64,000 nucleotides of DNA. Source: Photobacterium profundum. Lineage in GTDB: Bacteria; Pseudomonadota; Gammaproteobacteria; Enterobacterales; Vibrionaceae. Of this stretch, positions 33,727-41,608 are shown in pieces. Under the pieces are notes generated by a model that saw only the letters and a program-made list of their open reading frames with translations, was not told where the DNA came from and did not search any database. The stretch's first letter is position 1. The number at the start of each line of letters is the position of its first letter. The stretch spans positions 358,110 through 422,109 of the forward strand of contig NZ_PYOD01000004.1 of NCBI RefSeq assembly GCF_003026285.1. The letters are read 5' to 3'. The translations under genes and the position numbers were made by a program.

Positions 33727-34674
33727 ATGTCGTTGTCATTAACAAAAAGGAGAGATGGCATGACAAAAATCCAGACTGACAAAACAATAGAACTGGTAAT
33801 CAATTGGCACGTGACTGAAGTCTGCAATTATGGTTGTAAATACTGCTTCGCAAAATGGGGTCGCCCGAATGAACTCCATCGTTCCGAGAAAGAAATAGTT
33901 AAGTTATTAGATAACCTAGCTGACTACTTCATCAAAGGTACTTCGACCTTGAAAGAGGAACTTGGTTACGAGAGTGTCCGCCTTAACTTTGCAGGTGGCG
34001 AGCCAATGATGCTTGGAGATACCTTCGTTACCGCTTTGACTCTGGCGAAACAAAAAGGCTTTAAAACTTCAACTATAACAAACGGGCATTATCTAATTAA
34101 CGGTAAGCTGGCTTTGCCTAATAACTCGCTAGATATGATTGGAATCAGCTTTGACAGTCAGAGCTTAGACACACGGAATAAAATAGGAAGAAAAGACAGG
34201 AAAGGAAACTCTTTCGGTGCTGATGACCTGAAACTGGCATTAGCGAACCTTACGCAGTCCCAAAGGGGCATTAAAACAAAGATAAATACTGTAGTGAATA
34301 GTCTTAATTTAGACGAAGACTTTTCTGAGCTTATTACTGATCTAGCCCCCTACAAATGGAAAATTTTGCATGTCATGCCATATGGTAATGATGAATTACT
34401 TATTTCTAAGACACAGTTCGACAAGTTCGTTTTAAGGCACAGCGGGTTGGGGTTACCTCTATTCCCAGAGTCTAATTCTACTATGACGGAATCATATTTG
34501 ATGATTAATCCTCAAGGCTGTTTTTACCAGAATTCCTCCAATAAAGCCGGATATAAATACAGTGAAAGCATTAATTCATGTGGTGTAAACAAAGCTCTTT
34601 CCCAAATAGAGTTTAATCCTAAAACCTTTGCTTCAAGGTATCAAACAGTCAATGTCGATGTTGTAGAGCTTTAG
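33727..34674 (+). CDS. Prokaryotic viperin (pVip), antiviral radical SAM nucleotide dehydratase
   Basis: 315 aa from the first start; MTKIQTDKTIE, 11 codons later, preceded by AGGAGAG, is the better start (33760). Radical-SAM cluster CNYGCKYC (CX3CX2C), SAM-binding LNFAGGEPM, and the viperin-specific series GISFDSQSLDTRNKIGR, KINTVVNSLNLDEDF and WKILHVMPYGNDELL, all in order. Viperins convert CTP (and in bacteria also UTP or GTP) to 3'-deoxy-3',4'-didehydro nucleotides that terminate phage RNA synthesis. The kinase gene 99 bp downstream parallels the viperin-CMPK2 pairing of animals. Best-recognised defence gene of the array. Confidence 0.93.
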   Translation: MSLSLTKRRDGMTKIQTDKTIELVINWHVTEVCNYGCKYCFAKWGRPNELHRSEKEIVKLLDNLADYFIKGTSTLKEELGYESVRLNFAGGEPMMLGDTFVTALTLAKQKGFKTSTITNGHYLINGKLALPNNSLDMIGISFDSQSLDTRNKIGRKDRKGNSFGADDLKLALANLTQSQRGIKTKINTVVNSLNLDEDFSELITDLAPYKWKILHVMPYGNDELLISKTQFDKFVLRHSGLGLPLFPESNSTMTESYLMINPQGCFYQNSSNKAGYKYSESINSCGVNKALSQIEFNPKTFASRYQTVNVDVVEL

Positions 34675-34773
34675 TGAAAACCAATATACAAAAAGATGTT
34701 TGGGGCACAACTTATGTTACGCCACTTAGTACTAAAATTTTTTCACATCAAAATATAAAAAAATGAGGAACAA

Positions 34774-35385
34774 ATGAATAAATTTATCGTCTATGAAGGG
34801 CTAGATGCTTGCGGGAAAACAACATTGAGTTCACTCTACGCAAAAGAGAGAAAATCCGTTGTTCATTCTGCGGTAGTGGAAGAAGCTCTGGGGCTGAGAA
34901 AGGTTATTGACTCCTACCAATCAAAGGAGAGCGCTTTGCTCTTTTTCCTGATGAACAACTACTTAAAGAGTCATGAGGTCGCAGGGGCATTAGAATCAGG
35001 AGATGTCATACTAGATAGGTATTTTTTTTCAACCTTGGCGTACCAGACAGCTCTTCTAAGTGAAAGTATCGTCAAGAATATAGTTGATACACTTAACACT
35101 ACCCAAAATATTCTTCTTCCAGAAGTTATCGTCTTTGTAAAGGCTGATGCTGAAACTATCAACAAAAGAATAGAAGCCAGAGATGGCCCAGTACAGTGGT
35201 ACGGTGATGCGGTAACGCAAAATAATTGTGTAGAAACAGCCTACAAAAAGGTCTTTCAGTGGTTTGATATTCCCATTGTAGAGATTGATACATCAGAAAA
35301 GTGTGGTCGGTCTGTGGAGGAAAATTACCAACTAATGAAAGAGCGGATTGATCGTATTCTATCTGGAGGTAGTAATTATAACTAG
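34774..35385 (+). CDS. Thymidylate-kinase-like nucleotide kinase linked to viperin
   Basis: 203 aa, GAGG 8 nt before the ATG. Walker A GLDACGKTTLS at the N-terminus, VILDRYFFSTLAYQ (DRxxxS motif of dTMP kinases, about residue 82) and a LID segment ARDGPVQWYGD. Family members phosphorylate NMPs to NDPs; next to viperin, it probably supplies CTP/UTP substrate or phosphorylates the product, as CMPK2 does in vertebrates. Nucleotide preference cannot be read safely. Co-directional with the viperin gene in one module. Confidence 0.88.
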   Translation: MNKFIVYEGLDACGKTTLSSLYAKERKSVVHSAVVEEALGLRKVIDSYQSKESALLFFLMNNYLKSHEVAGALESGDVILDRYFFSTLAYQTALLSESIVKNIVDTLNTTQNILLPEVIVFVKADAETINKRIEARDGPVQWYGDAVTQNNCVETAYKKVFQWFDIPIVEIDTSEKCGRSVEENYQLMKERIDRILSGGSNYN

Positions 35386-35619
35386 TGAGTGACGGTGATC
35401 GAAACTAGTCATCCATTGGAGGGCGATTCACGTGGTTTGGAGTAACTTGAGGTTATCCGATCGTCTAGAACTTCCCTGTATATTTTGTCCAGATCCTTGT
35501 TGATAGCTCCGCTGGCTTGATCCTCTGATGAATAGATTCAGTTTGGAAAACCAGACGGAGATCTTTCTCGATAAGTGAGAAGTACAGCGTTTGACTTTTG
35601 GAGGGGGGAGGGCCACAAA
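35386..35619. other. Gap after the kinase gene, nothing recognisable
   Basis: 234 bp with no supported ORF; a minus-strand 62-codon frame has no family features. CTTTTG near 35595 can pair with CAAAAG in tag 7. Confidence 0.5.
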
Positions 35620-35637
35620 GGGACAAAAGCACCTTAG
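35620..35637 (+). repeat. Array tag 7
   Basis: GGGACAAAAGCACCTTAG, identical to tag 2 over the first 16 bases. Starts the ORF-free module. Confidence 0.8.
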
Positions 35638-35896
35638 AGTGGCAACTCTAAAACGTTTGTGCCCTCAAACGTTTCAGAGAGCTTCGTTTTGGTTCTGCGA
35701 ATTTTCTTATATCGATACATAGCAGAACGCAAAAAAGTTAAATAATCGGCAGAAATTTAACTTTTTATGGTACTGAGTAGGGCAAATATAACTTTTATTA
35801 AGTAGATATAACTTTTTACAGTGGTGCAGATGGAGTTCCCACCCAGCACATATCTGCCAAGAGATGTGTCACGTGCCCGGAATCAAGACTCCCTCA
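35638..35896. other. ORF-free array module with an A+T hairpin and repeats
   Basis: 259 bp between tags 7 and 8 with no gene. AAAAAGTTAAAT (35732-35743) and ATTTAACTTTTT (35755-35766) form a perfect 12-bp stem with an 11-nt loop; ATATAACTTTT follows twice more (35786 and 35806). It may encode a small RNA or be a cassette whose gene decayed. Confidence 0.5.
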
Positions 35897-35915
35897 GGGA
35901 CAAAAAGCGCCTCAG
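35897..35915 (+). repeat. Array tag 8
   Basis: GGGACAAAAAGCGCCTCAG (one extra A), with CTCA before it as in tag 1. 42 bp from the stop codon of the 609-aa gene. Confidence 0.75.
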
Positions 35916-35956
35916 AAGGGGCTTATAAGGTTGACTTTGGAACCATCATTAGCCCG

Positions 35957-37786
35957 TTATGATGGTTGATCAAATAACCTGATTAGTTCCTTGAGTTCTT
36001 CAGCGTTATTATAATTTTGATCTTGATATTGTTTCTCTGGACTTTTAGCACCTTGCTTTTGTTTCTTTCTTAGGGCTTTAATCGCTGGGTTTAAACTCAA
36101 TTTTGTATCCGTGAGTGTATCTGCAAGTCGTAATAAAGCAACTTGACTATTTGTGATCGTCGGCTTGGAGGATATGATAGCGGTGATCGCAGTTAAATTA
36201 CATTTCAAATAATGCTCTGAGTATGCACAAAGTAATTCGAGGTTTTTTACTCGCCCTCCATCATGAACAAGAAGATTTCTCGCTCTGTAAAGGCGCTTAA
36301 TTTGCAATGATACTCGCTGCTCATGTTTCTCAATGTTTTTGGCTAGCTCTAAAGAGTTTTGGCAAAGTTTTGTAAACAAACTCAAGCGATACTTGAAGAA
36401 TGGAAAGTTATCGAGACTTTGTAAAATAGCATTAGCCTTTAGTGGGCAACTTAGAACGGAAAACATATTCTCGACGTTAGCATCATCGATATGAAAGTTA
36501 TCTCCACCTTCGATAGCAAAGGCAGTTTTGTTTACATTGACCAATGTTATTTTAAATGTTCTTAGTCTTTTTATTACATAGTCTATTGCAATTGGTGATA
36601 CTGCCGCGAGAATCACTCTCTCATCATCTCCCGGTCGATTCGTCTTCAAAGGCACATCTCGTGTTAGGGCTTCTAAGGCTGTCCAGTTTCCGACAAATCT
36701 AGATTCAATATTATCAGCAGAAGCATTGATTCGTAACTGACGGTATGCCCCAGCTAATTTAGTATCAGTAATTGAGTTATTTAGAGATGAGATAAATCGT
36801 TCAAGCTCCTCATAATTCATTTTATGTATATGGTTAGGCACTGGGGAATGAAGACGAATGGATTTTTCTATACCTGTGGAGAGGTCCGTTGACTTAAATG
36901 ATTTATTTATTGAAAGATTAATATTTGGTATTGCAAAACTAAGTGCATCAAGAACTTCACCTAGTAGTTCATTGGCTTGCATGCCCGCAGAAATACGTGA
37001 TTTCGCGTTTATTGTCACCGAAGCTATCAGGTTTTTGTCATTTTCTTCAGTTCGTTTTAATGTTAATGAACCAAAGATCCATTCAGTTCCTTGTGCCAAA
37101 CGCTCAGTAAGCTCTCGGTTGGTAACAGTCAGCTCAATCAAGTAGTATTTACTATGTTCTAATAAGACAGCCTTAAGATATTGATAGCGAGCTGAGAAGG
37201 GCTCGTTATCAACAAATTTAGTAAGCACATGTCGATAGTAATTGTGAAGTTCGTTCATGCTTAACCCAGAAGCGATTAGCCCAGAAACAATCGACTCTGT
37301 GGCAGTCAGTATCTTTTTAAGATGGTCGTTGCTATCAACTGGTACTTCTGGAAATAACAAGCTTTCAAGGTGGTTAAGTCCAACTTTTATATAATGCTCA
37401 TTTAAATGAGTTAGGTACTCTTCAATGTGTGAACGCATTAACTCTGTTGACTTATTAACTGAAGCTTCGCTTTCTCCTTGCTCATTAGGGATCGTTAAAG
37501 CTAACATCTTCTGAGTCAACTTTTCAAATTCAGGAGTCTTAACAATAGGATCTACTTGTAAGATTTCATGCAATTCAGTAGCCACGACATAACGCTTATT
37601 GGCTCCACCGTATGCTTCCCCAAAGTCAAGAAGTATCAGTAATTCTTGACAACCATTAATTGCATGAAGGAAACTAGCTCTCTCACTATCTAAACTCAGT
37701 TCATGGGTCATGTTAAACCATGCACCTAAAAAGAATGCTTCGGGAACTGTTAAGTTTGAGTTTAAAATGCCAGTATCAACTTTCAA
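35957..37786 (-). CDS. Large HEPN-domain-like protein, putative abortive-infection RNase
   Basis: 609 aa, soluble. The C-terminal third contains RLYRARNLLVHDGGRVKNLE (about residue 505), an R-N-x-x-x-H arrangement typical of HEPN ribonucleases, followed by helices (YSEHYLKCNLTAITAII). The N-terminal 450 residues are a large mixed region without a recognised motif, possibly the sensor. HEPN proteins of this size (RloC-, ApeA- or AbiV-like in idea) cleave RNA on phage infection; I cannot assign a named family. The last gene of the array, between tag 8 and the inverted tag at 37900. Confidence 0.72.
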   Translation of the reverse strand: MKVDTGILNSNLTVPEAFFLGAWFNMTHELSLDSERASFLHAINGCQELLILLDFGEAYGGANKRYVVATELHEILQVDPIVKTPEFEKLTQKMLALTIPNEQGESEASVNKSTELMRSHIEEYLTHLNEHYIKVGLNHLESLLFPEVPVDSNDHLKKILTATESIVSGLIASGLSMNELHNYYRHVLTKFVDNEPFSARYQYLKAVLLEHSKYYLIELTVTNRELTERLAQGTEWIFGSLTLKRTEENDKNLIASVTINAKSRISAGMQANELLGEVLDALSFAIPNINLSINKSFKSTDLSTGIEKSIRLHSPVPNHIHKMNYEELERFISSLNNSITDTKLAGAYRQLRINASADNIESRFVGNWTALEALTRDVPLKTNRPGDDERVILAAVSPIAIDYVIKRLRTFKITLVNVNKTAFAIEGGDNFHIDDANVENMFSVLSCPLKANAILQSLDNFPFFKYRLSLFTKLCQNSLELAKNIEKHEQRVSLQIKRLYRARNLLVHDGGRVKNLELLCAYSEHYLKCNLTAITAIISSKPTITNSQVALLRLADTLTDTKLSLNPAIKALRKKQKQGAKSPEKQYQDQNYNNAEELKELIRLFDQPS

Positions 37787-37899
37787 GAGTTGCTCCTAAT
37801 GGTTAGCCTTGCTATAATCCTGATAAGAATACAGAATTTAATTAGCTAGTTCTAGATTAACTAGTTGATAAACCGAAAGATTGGTCTCGCTTCTGGATT

Positions 37900-37912
37900 G
37901 GTGCTTTGTCCC
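37900..37912 (-). repeat. Shortened inverted copy of the array tag
   Basis: Minus strand GGGACAAAGCACC: one A fewer than the tag and no TTAG tail. Lies between the last array gene and the solo recombinase gene. Could be coincidental. Confidence 0.45.
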
Positions 37913-37937
37913 ACAGTCGTCTTGGCCACCCTATATG

Positions 37938-37966
37938 GCCTCGCTATTTATTTAGCGGGGCTTTTT
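37938..37966 (+). terminator. Terminator facing the solo recombinase gene
   Basis: GCCTCGCTA-N6-TAGCGGGGC with one G-T pair, followed by TTTTT, on the plus strand. Confidence 0.65.
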
Positions 37967-37990
37967 CATATAGAGTACTTATATGAAAAA
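37962..37990. repeat. 10-bp inverted repeat touching the recombinase stop codon
   Basis: TTTTTCATAT-N9-ATATGAAAAA, perfect. It ends one base before the 3' end of the recombinase gene; terminator or recombinase-binding structure. Confidence 0.5.
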
Positions 37991-38548
37991 TTACGTCTCA
38001 CAATTCTCGGAAATCCTCAGAGCATCCTCGATTTCGACACCGAGATACTCGATAGTGCTTTCGAGCTTAGCATGACCGAGAAGAAGCTGGATAGCGCGTA
38101 AGTTCTTGGTTTTGGCGTAGATCAAAGAAGCTTTAGTACGACGCAGTGAATGCGTACCGTATTGTGTTTTATCTAAACCAATATCAGTCACCCATCGGTT
38201 TACTATAGTGGTGTAGTAATGTGAGATTGGCTGCCCTTCACGGCGTGAGCTTGGGAATAGGAAGTCTGTTGGTGCCAATGCATTTTTGATGATCCACTGT
38301 GAAAGTGTTTGCTGAGTCTTTTGCTGTTTGACGATGGTTCTCGGCATCACGTAACCACTGCGGCTGACATCTTGGACTTTCAGGTTGCGTAAATCACAAG
38401 AACGAAGTTTGCAATCAATGGCTAAATTAAACAGAGCCAACTCAAACAAACGCTCTTCGAGTTCTAGCCGAATACGAATGCGCCAAATGTCTTCAAGTTT
38501 GAAGACTTTCTTCTGCCCAACTCGTTTTCCTTTATTCCATGCTTCCAT
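37991..38548 (-). CDS. Solo tyrosine recombinase (catalytic-domain-only integrase)
   Basis: 185 aa, the size of FimB/FimE or short phage-type integrases, lacking an N-terminal core-binding domain. All catalytic elements are present: CKLRSCDLRNL (Arg I), HSLRRTKASLIY (HxxR), LLGHAKLESTIEYLG (GH and the nucleophile Tyr). Its 3' end faces the cassette array, and it lies between the array and the type I RM operon. Independent of the recombinase operon at the right end of the island. It could drive inversion, integration, or, speculatively, cassette exchange at the array tags. Confidence 0.9.
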   Translation of the reverse strand: MEAWNKGKRVGQKKVFKLEDIWRIRIRLELEERLFELALFNLAIDCKLRSCDLRNLKVQDVSRSGYVMPRTIVKQQKTQQTLSQWIIKNALAPTDFLFPSSRREGQPISHYYTTIVNRWVTDIGLDKTQYGTHSLRRTKASLIYAKTKNLRAIQLLLGHAKLESTIEYLGVEIEDALRISENCET

Positions 38549-38658
38549 AATGTGCTCCTCACTTCATAAAAATCACTATTAAGTAAGGTATAAATCAAGA
38601 ACAGTCGCTGTTGGTTTGGTATGATTGACGGAATATTTCTAGATCAAGAAAACCTCAA

Positions 38659-40362
38659 ATGAATCAAACAGAACAACAGTTCTTGAAAGAGCTTGAAGGC
38701 AAGCTTTGGAATGCAGCCGACAAACTGCGTTCAACTCTCGACGCAGCACAATATAAACATGCCGTACTTGGTCTTATCTTCGTAAAATACGTTTCAGATG
38801 CATTCAAACTACGCCAAGACGAAATCAAAGCAGACCTCGCAAACCCAGAGCACGAATACTACCTAGATCCCGTTGATTTCAGCGAAGAAGAGCTTTTAGA
38901 AGAAATTAAGATTGAACTTGAACAGCGTGACTTCTACACAGAGAAAAACGTGTTCTGGTTACCTATTGAGTCACGCTGGCAGTTCCTGCAAGACAATGGC
39001 CCACTAGTAATCGGTGGTGCTGAATTGGATGTCGACGGTAAGACGAAGAAAATTACTTCTGTTGGACACCTGATTGATAATGCTCTAGAAGGCATTGAGC
39101 GTGACAACCCGAAACTGAAAGGTGTTCTAAACAAGTCATACTCATCATTGAAAATTGACCAAGCTAAGCTGAATGAATTGATCAACCTGATCGCTACGAT
39201 TCCGTTTGTTCACGCAGATCTAAACAGTAAAGACATCCTTGGTCACGTATACGAATACATGCTTGGTCAGTTTGCCCTTGCCGAAGGTAAAAAAGGTGGT
39301 CAGTTCTATACGCCTGCATCAATCGTAACGCTAATCGTAGAAATGATTGAACCCTTCGAAGGACGTGTGTATGACCCAGCAATGGGTTCCGGTGGTTTCT
39401 TTGTTCAATCAGAAAAGTTTATTGAGCGTCACGCTAACGAGAAGCAAGTGGATGCGATTACGCAGAAGCAGAAGATCTCTATCTACGGTCAGGAATACAA
39501 CCACACAACATGGCAACTAGCCGCGATGAACATGGCAATCCGTGGTTTGGATTACGACTTTGGTAAAGAGCCTGCAAGTACCTACACCAACGTGCAGCAC
39601 CCTGATTTACGAGCTGATTTCATCATGGCTAACCCACCGTTCAACATGAAAGAGTGGAATACGGGTGTTGATGATAACGATCCTCGCTTTAAGTATGGTC
39701 AACCGCCAGCGGGCAACGCCAACTTTGCGTGGATGCAACACATGCTTCATCACCTAGCACCAGAAGGATCTCAGGCGCTGCTATTGGCTAATGGCTCAAT
39801 GAGTTCAACCACCAATAACGAAGGTACAATACGACAGGCGTTAATCGAGAACGATTTAATCGAATGTATGGTGGCGCTACCGGGTCAGTTATTCACTAAC
39901 ACCCAAATTCCAGCATGTATCTGGTTCCTAACCAAGAACAAAAAACCTCGTGTCGATAAAGCAGGTCGTAAGCTACGTGGCCGTAAAGGCGAAGTGTTAT
40001 TTATTGATGCACGTAACCTTGGTTACATGAAAGACCGCGTATTGCGTGATTTCAGCTTTGATGACGTCAAGAGAGTTGCCGATCTATTCCATGCTTGGAA
40101 AACTGGCGAAGAAATTCATGGTGTCGCTTATGAAGACCAAGCTGGCTTCTGTAAATCTGCAACTTTAGAAGAAATCACCAAACATGACTTTGTTCTAACT
40201 CCGGGCCGTTATGTCGGCGCGGCTGAGGAAGAAGACGATGGTGTGCCCTTTGGCGAGAAAATGGCAACGTTAACCGCTAAGTTGAGTGAGCAATTCGTGG
40301 AATCAGCGACGCTAGAAGCTGACATTAAGAAGAACTTGCTAGGGTTAGGCTATGAACTGTAA
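38659..40362 (+). CDS. hsdM: Type I restriction-modification DNA methyltransferase subunit
   Basis: 567 aa. The N-terminal HsdM helical domain (LEGKLWNAADKLRSTLDAAQ, YKHAVLGLIFVKYVSDAF) is followed by the N6-adenine methylase domain: GQFYTPASIVTLIVEM, VYDPAMGSGGFFVQ (SAM-binding motif I) and MANPPFN (motif IV NPPF catalytic site, about residue 330). First gene of the hsdM-hsdS-SIR2-hsdR operon; overlaps hsdS by 11 bp. It forms M2S with HsdS to methylate the recognition sequence and protect host DNA. Confidence 0.97.
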   Translation: MNQTEQQFLKELEGKLWNAADKLRSTLDAAQYKHAVLGLIFVKYVSDAFKLRQDEIKADLANPEHEYYLDPVDFSEEELLEEIKIELEQRDFYTEKNVFWLPIESRWQFLQDNGPLVIGGAELDVDGKTKKITSVGHLIDNALEGIERDNPKLKGVLNKSYSSLKIDQAKLNELINLIATIPFVHADLNSKDILGHVYEYMLGQFALAEGKKGGQFYTPASIVTLIVEMIEPFEGRVYDPAMGSGGFFVQSEKFIERHANEKQVDAITQKQKISIYGQEYNHTTWQLAAMNMAIRGLDYDFGKEPASTYTNVQHPDLRADFIMANPPFNMKEWNTGVDDNDPRFKYGQPPAGNANFAWMQHMLHHLAPEGSQALLLANGSMSSTTNNEGTIRQALIENDLIECMVALPGQLFTNTQIPACIWFLTKNKKPRVDKAGRKLRGRKGEVLFIDARNLGYMKDRVLRDFSFDDVKRVADLFHAWKTGEEIHGVAYEDQAGFCKSATLEEITKHDFVLTPGRYVGAAEEEDDGVPFGEKMATLTAKLSEQFVESATLEADIKKNLLGLGYEL

Positions 40363-41608
40363 TTCTTTAGGTGACCTGCTAACAAAGGGATACATAAAAA
40401 TATTCACAGGCCCTTTTGGAAGTGCCTTACACAAGCATGAATACATTGATGAAGGAGTACGTGTAATTCCAGCAGAAGCAATATTTTCTGATGGGTTAAA
40501 CCCTACCACTTTTAATCATATTACTTTGGAAAAAGCTCAAGACCTAAAGCGGTATCGATTACAGAAAGGGGACATTGTTTTTGCTAGAAGAGGGGCACAA
40601 GCATGCGGTCGTTCTGCTTTGGTCGGAGATAAAGAGGAAGGCAGCATTGCTGGCACAGGTCTTATTTACTTGAGAGTATTGAAGAAAGATCTAGTTGTAC
40701 CTGAGTATTTGCACTTGGCTGTTAGTTCCGCTAAAAGTTTAGCTTGGCTTAAAACCCACGCTATTGGGGCGACGATGCCGAATTTAAATAATTCGGTTTT
40801 GTGCTCTCTGCCTTTAAATTTACCAAGCTATGAGAAGCAAGTCGAAGTAGTTAATGGATATTATCCTATTATCAAGAAGATTAGGGTAAACACTAAGTTA
40901 AACCAAACATTAGAAGAAATAACACAAGCCATCTTCAAATCATGGTTTGTCGATTTCGATCCGGTGAAAGCGAAGATGAACGGCGAGCAACTAGAAGGAA
41001 TGGACGAAGCCACTGCCTCGCTTTTCCCTGAAAAGCTAGTTGAATCTGAGTTTGGGGTAATTCCTGAGGGGTGGGAAGTTAAGGCATTCTCTGATTGGGT
41101 AAAAATTACCAAAGGTAAAAATATTACGAAAAAAACAATTGTGGAAGGTGATGTTCCTGTTGTTGCGGGTGGCTTGAAACCAGCATATTTTCATAATACC
41201 CATAATGTTGAAGGCCCTGCAATAACAATCAGTGCATCCGGTGCGAATGCTGGGTTTATCAATTTATACTATGAAAGCATTTGGGCTTCAGACTCCTCTT
41301 ATATTAGTAAAGCAGCCACTCCTTTGTTTTTCTTGCAATATGTAGCTCTCAAATTCAACCAGAAAAAGATTTACGATATGCAAACGGGGGCGGCTCAGCC
41401 TCACATTTATCCACGAGATTTTGAACGCCTAATGGTTGTTGTTCCTAGTGATGAGCTGTGTCAAAAACTTGAAGAAATATTTACATCTTTCTTCGTAACT
41501 GTATCTAACTATAAGCAACAAAACATTGAGCTATCTAAGTTGAGAGATACCCTGCTTCCTAAATTGCTTTCCGGCGAAATCGAGTTAGAAACTCTGGGGA
41601 TTCTATAG
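40352..41608 (+). CDS. hsdS: Type I restriction-modification specificity subunit
   Basis: 418 aa, with two target-recognition domains (about 1-180 and 240-395), each followed by a helical conserved region: LEEITQAIFKSWFVDFDPVK, then LSKLRDTLLPKLLSGEIELE at the C-terminus. The second domain begins GVIPEGWEVKAFSDWVKI, the usual TRD entry. It determines the bipartite DNA recognition sequence for both methylation and cleavage, which cannot be predicted here. Start overlaps the end of hsdM; stop codon abuts the start of the SIR2 gene. Confidence 0.96.
   Translation: MNCNSLGDLLTKGYIKIFTGPFGSALHKHEYIDEGVRVIPAEAIFSDGLNPTTFNHITLEKAQDLKRYRLQKGDIVFARRGAQACGRSALVGDKEEGSIAGTGLIYLRVLKKDLVVPEYLHLAVSSAKSLAWLKTHAIGATMPNLNNSVLCSLPLNLPSYEKQVEVVNGYYPIIKKIRVNTKLNQTLEEITQAIFKSWFVDFDPVKAKMNGEQLEGMDEATASLFPEKLVESEFGVIPEGWEVKAFSDWVKITKGKNITKKTIVEGDVPVVAGGLKPAYFHNTHNVEGPAITISASGANAGFINLYYESIWASDSSYISKAATPLFFLQYVALKFNQKKIYDMQTGAAQPHIYPRDFERLMVVVPSDELCQKLEEIFTSFFVTVSNYKQQNIELSKLRDTLLPKLLSGEIELETLGIL

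Noticed and set aside
34705..34728. GGGGCACAACTTATGTTACG after the viperin gene as a ninth tag
   Set aside because: Matches the tag only in GGGGCA-like start; the AAAAGC core is missing.
35731..35817. Type III toxin-antitoxin RNA repeats
   Set aside because: Repeat spacing is irregular (31 and 19 bp), and no ToxN-like gene follows.
28158..35915. Classical integron with attC sites
   Set aside because: The tags lack the RYYYAAC/GTTRRRY core pairs, no IntI-type integrase with its extra domain is in the window, and modules contain up to three genes in mixed orientation. Only the general logic is similar.
28206..35915. CRISPR array
   Set aside because: Repeats are 18-19 bp and spaced from 0.28 to 2.8 kb apart with genes between; no cas genes.
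28206..35915. Tags as ordinary transcription terminators
   Set aside because: No T-run follows them, they keep one orientation regardless of gene direction, and a primary sequence is conserved rather than only a stem.
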